A DNA stretch of 5,151 nucleotides, from positions 1 through 5,151 of the forward strand of contig JAAFHE010000332.1 of NCBI GenBank assembly GCA_013298265.1, written 5' to 3'. Below are positions 1 to 3,336 of this stretch, one piece after another (the first letter of the stretch is position 1; each line of letters opens with the position of its first letter). This stretch comes from Lysobacterales bacterium. GTDB lineage: Bacteria; Pseudomonadota; Gammaproteobacteria; Xanthomonadales; Rhodanobacteraceae. The notes below the pieces were generated by a model that did not search any database, was not told the origin of the DNA, and was given only the letters and a program-made list of their open reading frames with translations. The position numbers and the translations under genes were made by a program.

Positions 1-1848
1 ATCCATCAGCGTCGACTTGCCCGCCGCACTCGTCGACTGGATCAGCACCGCCAGCGGCTTATCGAGCTTGCGCGAGACGCACGCCAGGTACGCCACCAAC
101 GCATTGCTCGCCTCGCCGACCACGCCGGTCGCTTCCACATCTGCCGCAATTCGATCGATCAGCTGCGGATCGCGCAGCAGCGCCAGACCAGCATCCTGCT
201 GCTCGGCGCTCAACGCTGGCACTGCGGCCGGCGCCGGTTGCGTCGCCGCACGGATCAGCGCGTCCTGCCGCTGCTCCACCACGCGCAGCAGGGTGGCCAG
301 GTCCGAACGCAGCATCTCCTCCGATACGCCCAGCTCGATACCCGCCTGGCGCAGCCACGCGGCACGCTGCTTGGCCGCGTACAGCTCCAGCGTATCGATG
401 TGAACAAAGCTGCCGTGCGTCGCCTTGATCCAGACCTTGAGCACATCATAGGAAGGGTTCTTTTCGATCCCGCGCACCGTGTAGTGCCGATCGCCCAGCG
501 CCAAGCGCAGCTCGTTGCCGTCGATGTCTACCGGCAGCTCCGGTGTGCTCGGCGGCACGCGGTGCGCCGGTGGTTCGGGAAGGTCCAGCGAGGCAACAGC
601 AGCGGCTAAAGAAGAAGGGACAACCACGTCAGTAGCGGGGGCGATTTCTGCGTTGAGTTCTGACAGCAGATCATCCAGCGGCGGCAGCGCGGCACGTTCC
701 GGCACGACAGCATCTTTCGCTTCCAACGTTGGAAGCGGCCGAGCCGGCGGCGTGCCATTGCCGATCCACTCGGCCTGTGGGATCACCAGGCCCAGCGACT
801 TCACCGCCGGCTTCACGCTCAGCGCATACGCGTTCGCGTCCATACCCTTCGGGAAGCGACAGCGATACACGTCGAACCCTTCGCCGATCAGCCGCGGTGC
901 GAGTTTCTCGGCCGCTGCATTACCGGCTACATCGGCGTCATACGCGATCAGCACACGACGGATGCCGTGACGCTGCCACGCCGCGAGGATCTCGTCGGTA
1001 AACCCTTCAATGCCGTAACTCGACGTCACGTTGCGATAGCCCGCACACCAGAACGTCAGCGCATCGATCAGCGCTTCGCAGAGGATGATTTCTTCCTGAC
1101 CGATCAAGCCCGCTTCGTTGAACACGCCGCGATGCGGCCCAGGCAAGTACAGATGCAGCGGCGTGCCTTCGCGCAGCCGCTCGCCGATCTTGCGGCCGTA
1201 GATTTCAGCGACGTTGCCCGACGCATCGAACACCGGCACCACCAGCGAACCGTTGAAGTGCTCATGCCCGCTGTCGCGGTAGATGCCCACACGCTGCAAC
1301 GCTCCGCGCTGCGCCGCACCGGCCTTTACCTGCATCACCGGCAACTGATAACCCAGCGTGCGATTGGCAAAGCCCAGCCGGAAGTGATCGACAACGTCGG
1401 GATGATCCAGTCCGCGCTTGGCCAGATAGGCCAAGGCCTCCGGGCTCTGTTTCAACATCGCGTGGTAATAATCCACAACGCCGCGCAGCAGCGCTGCATC
1501 ATCCTCGGCCGATGCCGCCGCGGCGATCGACACCGCCGGCTTGGCGACCACCGCCACACCTTCGCCCGTCTGCTCGCGCAGCCGCTCCACCGCCTCGCGG
1601 AACGAAACACCCTCGCACCGCATCACCCAGTCGATCACCGACCCGCCCGCCTGGCACGCACCCAGGCAATGCCACAGGTTCGTCTTCGGCGACACCACCA
1701 GCGACGGCGTCTTGTCGTCATGGAACGGGCACCGCCCGATCCGATCCTTGCCGTGCCGCTTCAGCTCGACACCCGCCGATTCCACCAGGCGCTCCAGCGA
1801 CACCGACAGTTTCAGCCGCTCAATCTCGGACTCGGGGATGCGGGCCAT
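1..1848 (-). CDS. CHC2 zinc-finger / toprim DNA primase-like protein with P-loop ATPase start (partial, C-terminus off left edge)
   Basis: This reading frame is open from an ATG at 1848 to the window edge (616 codons, no stop), so the gene is incomplete at its C-terminus. Residues about 8-95 form a CHC2 zinc-binding domain as in DnaG-type primases: C40-P-F-H43, then W-H-C61-L-G-A-C65 followed by Q-A-G-G. Residues about 250-345 form a toprim domain, with the acidic E258 (in ILCEALIDAL) and the metal-binding pair D304-x-D306 (in LIAYDADVAG). A Pro/Ala-rich linker (about 365-440) follows, then a domain ending in QSTSAAGKSTLMD (604-616). This reads as a Walker A loop with K611-S612, but with Ser in place of the first Gly. 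Known family role: priming of DNA synthesis, often fused to a helicase-like ATPase in phages, plasmids and integrative elements. That this copy replicates a mobile element is inference. The start is supported by AGGA at 1859-1856, 7 bases upstream. Divergent from the XRE gene. Confidence 0.9.
   Translation of the reverse strand, partial: MARIPESEIERLKLSVSLERLVESAGVELKRHGKDRIGRCPFHDDKTPSLVVSPKTNLWHCLGACQAGGSVIDWVMRCEGVSFREAVERLREQTGEGVAVVAKPAVSIAAAASAEDDAALLRGVVDYYHAMLKQSPEALAYLAKRGLDHPDVVDHFRLGFANRTLGYQLPVMQVKAGAAQRGALQRVGIYRDSGHEHFNGSLVVPVFDASGNVAEIYGRKIGERLREGTPLHLYLPGPHRGVFNEAGLIGQEEIILCEALIDALTFWCAGYRNVTSSYGIEGFTDEILAAWQRHGIRRVLIAYDADVAGNAAAEKLAPRLIGEGFDVYRCRFPKGMDANAYALSVKPAVKSLGLVIPQAEWIGNGTPPARPLPTLEAKDAVVPERAALPPLDDLLSELNAEIAPATDVVVPSSLAAAVASLDLPEPPAHRVPPSTPELPVDIDGNELRLALGDRHYTVRGIEKNPSYDVLKVWIKATHGSFVHIDTLELYAAKQRAAWLRQAGIELGVSEEMLRSDLATLLRVVEQRQDALIRAATQPAPAAVPALSAEQQDAGLALLRDPQLIDRIAADVEATGVVGEASNALVAYLACVSRKLDKPLAVLIQSTSAAGKSTLMD
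718..737. repeat. Perfect 20-bp palindrome inside the primase gene
   Basis: CGCTTCCAACGTTGGAAGCG reads identically on both strands with no spacer (centre between 727 and 728). It lies in the part of the primase gene that encodes the Pro/Ala-rich linker (P-L-P-T-L-E-A), where protein constraint is low. Such a dyad could be a protein-binding site, an origin-associated site or a mobile short repeat. No function is shown. Confidence 0.8.
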
Positions 1849-1940
1849 GGGTAAATCCTGTCAAGGATCATTAGCGAACCTTAGTATGGTTCGTATATGA
1901 TACTTACGCAAGGTCACCCAGGAACCCAGGAGCTAGCCTC
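1849..1940. promoter_or_regulatory. Divergent intergenic control region between primase and XRE regulator
   Basis: These 92 bases hold all upstream signals for two divergent genes and are more AT-rich than the flanking genes. Plus strand, towards the regulator: a good -10 box TATGAT at 1896-1901, with only a weak -35 (TTAGCG, 1871-1876, 19-base spacing). Its ribosome-binding site AGGAG at 1928-1932 is 8 bases before the ATG. Minus strand, towards the primase: -35-like TTGCGT (1911-1906) and -10-like CATACT (1888-1883), with 17-base spacing. Its ribosome-binding site AGGA is at 1859-1856. Both promoter calls are by eye and the minus-strand one is weak. Both overlap or touch the dyad at 1875-1893. 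Confidence 0.5.
1875..1893. promoter_or_regulatory. Probable operator: CGAACC-N7-GGTTCG dyad
   Basis: CGAACC (1875-1880) and GGTTCG (1888-1893) are perfect inverted arms around a 7-base spacer that is itself nearly symmetric (TTAGTAT, with TA/TA pairing around the central G). The size suits a dimeric HTH_3/XRE repressor. The site covers the candidate primase -10 box and abuts the regulator's -10 box, so one bound dimer could block both promoters. The partner protein (the adjacent XRE regulator) is inferred from position. Confidence 0.5.
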
Positions 1941-2381
1941 ATGCATCCCGCACTCGACCACTGGCTACGCATGAGCTTCCCCGACCGCCTGGCGACCCTG
2001 CGCAAGCAGCACAGCCTGACCCAGCAAGCCCTGGCCGATGCGCTTGGCATGCATCTGTCGCAGATCAAGCGCTACGAGAACGGCACCTCACAGCCCACGC
2101 TCGAAGTGCTCAAGAACATCGCCCTGACCTTCAGCGTCTCGGCCGATGAACTGATCTTCGATGACACCGAACGCAGTCCTCCGGAGAACCTACGCCTGCA
2201 CTTCCAGGCCGTCAGCCAGTTCGGTCCGGAAGACCTGCAGACCGTGCTCAACGTCATCGACGGCCTGATGCTCAAGCATCAGGCCCAGACCTGGGGATTG
2301 CCGCGGCAGGTAACGGCCGAGACGCCGGCTAGGAAGCGACCCGCGACCAAGGCCGCACGTAAGCGGCCGGCAACGCGGTAA
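1941..2381 (+). CDS. XRE-family helix-turn-helix transcriptional regulator with basic C-terminal repeat
   Basis: A 146-residue cytoplasmic DNA-binding protein. Residues about 14-72 form a Cro/CI-type HTH_3 domain: RLATLRKQHSLTQQALADAL is the first two helices, and SQIKRYENGTSQPT is the recognition helix with the family's R-Y-E-N-G turn, followed by LEVLKNIALTFSVSADEL. Residues about 80-118 look like a short helical segment of unknown role, possibly dimerising. The C-terminus is strongly basic and contains ARKRPAT twice (130-136 and 139-145). It could bind nucleic acid non-specifically. ATG 1941 is preferred because AGGAG lies 8 bases upstream. ATG 1971 would keep the HTH but has no such site. 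The position, divergent from the primase with a dyad between, suggests an element regulator that represses itself and the primase. The direct target is inferred. Confidence 0.9.
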   Translation: MHPALDHWLRMSFPDRLATLRKQHSLTQQALADALGMHLSQIKRYENGTSQPTLEVLKNIALTFSVSADELIFDDTERSPPENLRLHFQAVSQFGPEDLQTVLNVIDGLMLKHQAQTWGLPRQVTAETPARKRPATKAARKRPATR

Positions 2382-2394
2382 TTGACGAAGAAGC

Positions 2395-2428
2395 GCGAAC
2401 GGCACGGGCGGACACCCGTGCCGTTCGC
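2395..2428. terminator. Strong 14-bp hairpin between XRE gene and symE (terminator or leader structure)
   Basis: The left arm at 2395-2408 (GCGAACGGCACGGG) and right arm at 2415-2428 pair perfectly around a 6-base loop (CGGACA). It starts 14 bases after the XRE stop codon, which fits a terminator. However, no T-run follows on the plus strand and only CTTCTTC follows on the minus strand. The hairpin ends 18 bases before the symE ribosome-binding site, too close for a separate symE promoter to fit between. It may therefore be a structured symE leader, or the end of an antisense RNA. Confidence 0.55.
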
Positions 2429-2458
2429 TGACCACAACCCACTATGAAGGAGTGGATC

Positions 2459-2704
2459 ATGGCTAAACCTAAGCATAGGCCATCAACCGCTGAGCGGCGT
2501 ATCACCGTCGGTACGGCGCACTATCCCGCGATCCATGGCCGCGAACAGAGCGGCGACCGCGACGTGCCTTACATCCGGCTACACGGGCATTGGCTGCGGC
2601 GCGCCGGATTACCGCCCAACGGACGCATCCGCGTCACTGTGCGCGACGGGTGTCTGGTCATGACCTGTGAGCCAGCACCACCGGAGAAGACACGGCGACG
2701 CTGA
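2459..2704 (+). CDS. symE: SymE-like toxin (SymE family, type I toxin-antitoxin)
   Basis: An 81-residue protein whose central part aligns by eye with E. coli SymE: R-R-I-T-V-G-T-A-H-Y-P, then VPYIRLHGHWLRRAGLPPNG, then IRVTVRDGCLVMTCEP. The hallmarks are the I-x-L-x-G-x-W-L-x-x-A-G core and the G-C-L-V-(M/L)-T strand of a small beta-rich (AbrB/MazE-like swapped-hairpin) fold. It lacks the longer C-terminal tail of the E. coli protein. Known for E. coli: SymE acts inside the cell, is induced by DNA damage, is held down by the antisense RNA SymR, and affects RNA and nucleoid structure. ATG 2459 is chosen over the in-frame ATG 2444 because AAGGAG at 2447-2452 sits 6 bases before it. With ATG 2444 that site would lie inside the coding sequence. 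No LexA-like box or convincing SymR-type promoter is seen. It follows the XRE gene by 77 bases and may be co-transcribed with it. Confidence 0.8.
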   Translation: MAKPKHRPSTAERRITVGTAHYPAIHGREQSGDRDVPYIRLHGHWLRRAGLPPNGRIRVTVRDGCLVMTCEPAPPEKTRRR

Positions 2705-2713
2705 AGGCTTTAA

Positions 2714-2743
2714 CGACAATCCCCGCCAGTGCGGGGATTGTTG
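2714..2743 (+). terminator. Terminator hairpin after symE
   Basis: ACAATCCCCGC (2716-2726) pairs perfectly with GCGGGGATTGT (2731-2741) around a CAGT loop. One further G-T and one C-G pair extend the stem to 13 steps. The base is followed by TTGTTGTGTG, a poor but T-rich tract. It begins 10 bases past the symE stop codon, so it is the natural end of the symE transcript. It could also act on the opposite strand against readthrough from the convergent rhs/ankyrin operon. Confidence 0.7.
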
Positions 2744-2744
2744 T

Positions 2745-2919
2745 GTGGGCGGACTGCACCAGCTCTGAGCCAAGCACCCGTCAGTCAATCGGAGAAGTGC
2801 TCGCGAGAGAGTCGGAGTTTTCCGAGGACTGGCAGCCATCTTTCAATTATACAAGTGAACAAGACTCCGTTCGCCCCCGGAAGTTAACCTGACCCCGCTA
2901 TCCCGGTTCGCCCGGGTCT
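2745..2919. other. Convergent spacer without a convincing gene
   Basis: These 175 bases separate the ends of two convergent transcripts. No open frame here has a plausible start with ribosome-binding site and protein-like composition. Visible elements are a small TCGGA-N4-TCCGA stem (2812-2825), the sequence AAGTTAACCTGACCCCG (2881-2897), which may be a recurrent intergenic motif, and the hairpin at 2902-2916 described separately. Confidence 0.6.
2902..2916 (-). terminator. Weak hairpin just after the ankyrin gene stop
   Basis: CCCGG (2902-2906) and CCGGG (2912-2916) form a 5-bp GC stem with a 5-base loop, starting three bases beyond the minus-strand stop codon of the ankyrin gene. It is short and no T-run follows on the minus strand, so it is at best a weak terminator or 3'-end stabiliser for the rhs-ankyrin transcript. 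Confidence 0.3.
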
Positions 2920-3336
2920 TCACGGATGCCCCGATTCGTCGCCCATTGCCGTCATTACAAGCTCGACAATCTTCTCGCTCCCGGAGTCAACAGCTCGATC
3001 AAGCACACTTATCCCGAATCGATCAACAGCACGAACGTCTGCCCCTCTCGCTAATAGCAGCACCACAGTATCTTCGTGCTTACCGCAAACAGCACAATCC
3101 AAAGCCGACTCGCCTAGATCCGTCTGGTAGTTTACGTTAAACCCGTGTGCAAGCAGTAGCGCAACAATCTCTGCGAACCCGTTATCCGCTGCGATGATGA
3201 GCGGTGAATTTTCTCCATTCTCAAACAAGCTCACATCAACACCACCAGCGAGAACGTCTGAAACTTTTCGCACATCGCCACTATCACAATAGAGGTTAAG
3301 AAGGCGACTACTATTTAATTTGTGAGATTCGCTCAT
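2920..3336 (-). CDS. Ankyrin-repeat protein, probable immunity protein for the adjacent Rhs toxin
   Basis: A 138-residue soluble protein with no signal peptide or membrane segment. It consists of about four ankyrin repeats: a degenerate one at 9-39 (LLNLYCDSGDVRKVSDVLAG), clear ones at 41-72 (SPLIIAADNGFAEIVALLLA, then HGFNVN) and 75-105 (SALDCAVCGKHEDTVVLLLA, then RGADVR), and a shortened last one at 108-132. Ankyrin proteins act by binding another protein. In polymorphic toxin loci, ankyrin proteins directly behind the toxin gene are a known class of immunity protein. Here the ATG overlaps the rhs stop codon (ATGA, 3336-3333). There is only an AGG three bases from the start, so translation is probably coupled to rhs. 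The stretch is less GC-rich than the Rhs shell, like the toxin tip, which suggests the two moved together. The immunity role is inferred from position; binding to the toxin is not shown. Confidence 0.85.
   Translation of the reverse strand: MSESHKLNSSRLLNLYCDSGDVRKVSDVLAGGVDVSLFENGENSPLIIAADNGFAEIVALLLAHGFNVNYQTDLGESALDCAVCGKHEDTVVLLLARGADVRAVDRFGISVLDRAVDSGSEKIVELVMTAMGDESGHP

Noticed and set aside
17..970. Several plus-strand frames of 120-150 codons
   Set aside because: All are antisense shadows of the primase gene with low-complexity Ser/Ala/Arg composition and no ribosome-binding sites of note.
967..1854. Open frame of 295 codons on the plus strand
   Set aside because: It lies wholly antisense to the primase gene, is rich in His, Arg and Gln as mirror frames of GC-rich genes are, and shows no domain. 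The minus-strand frame has zinc-finger and toprim motifs.
1871..1903. LexA/SOS box in the divergent region (TTAGTAT)
   Set aside because: Only half resembles a Xanthomonas-type LexA site and there is no matching second half. The symmetric element is the CGAACC/GGTTCG dyad.
2444..2458. ATG 2444 as the symE start
   Set aside because: The AAGGAG at 2447-2452 is correctly spaced for ATG 2459 and would lie within the coding sequence if ATG 2444 were used.
2812..2825. TCGGA-N4-TCCGA stem in the convergent spacer
   Set aside because: A 5-bp stem with no T-run is too short to call a terminator or regulatory element.
2609..2839. Minus-strand frame of 76 codons opposite the end of symE
   Set aside because: It crosses the symE terminator hairpin, has biased composition and no recognisable motif. 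The symE frame explains the sequence.
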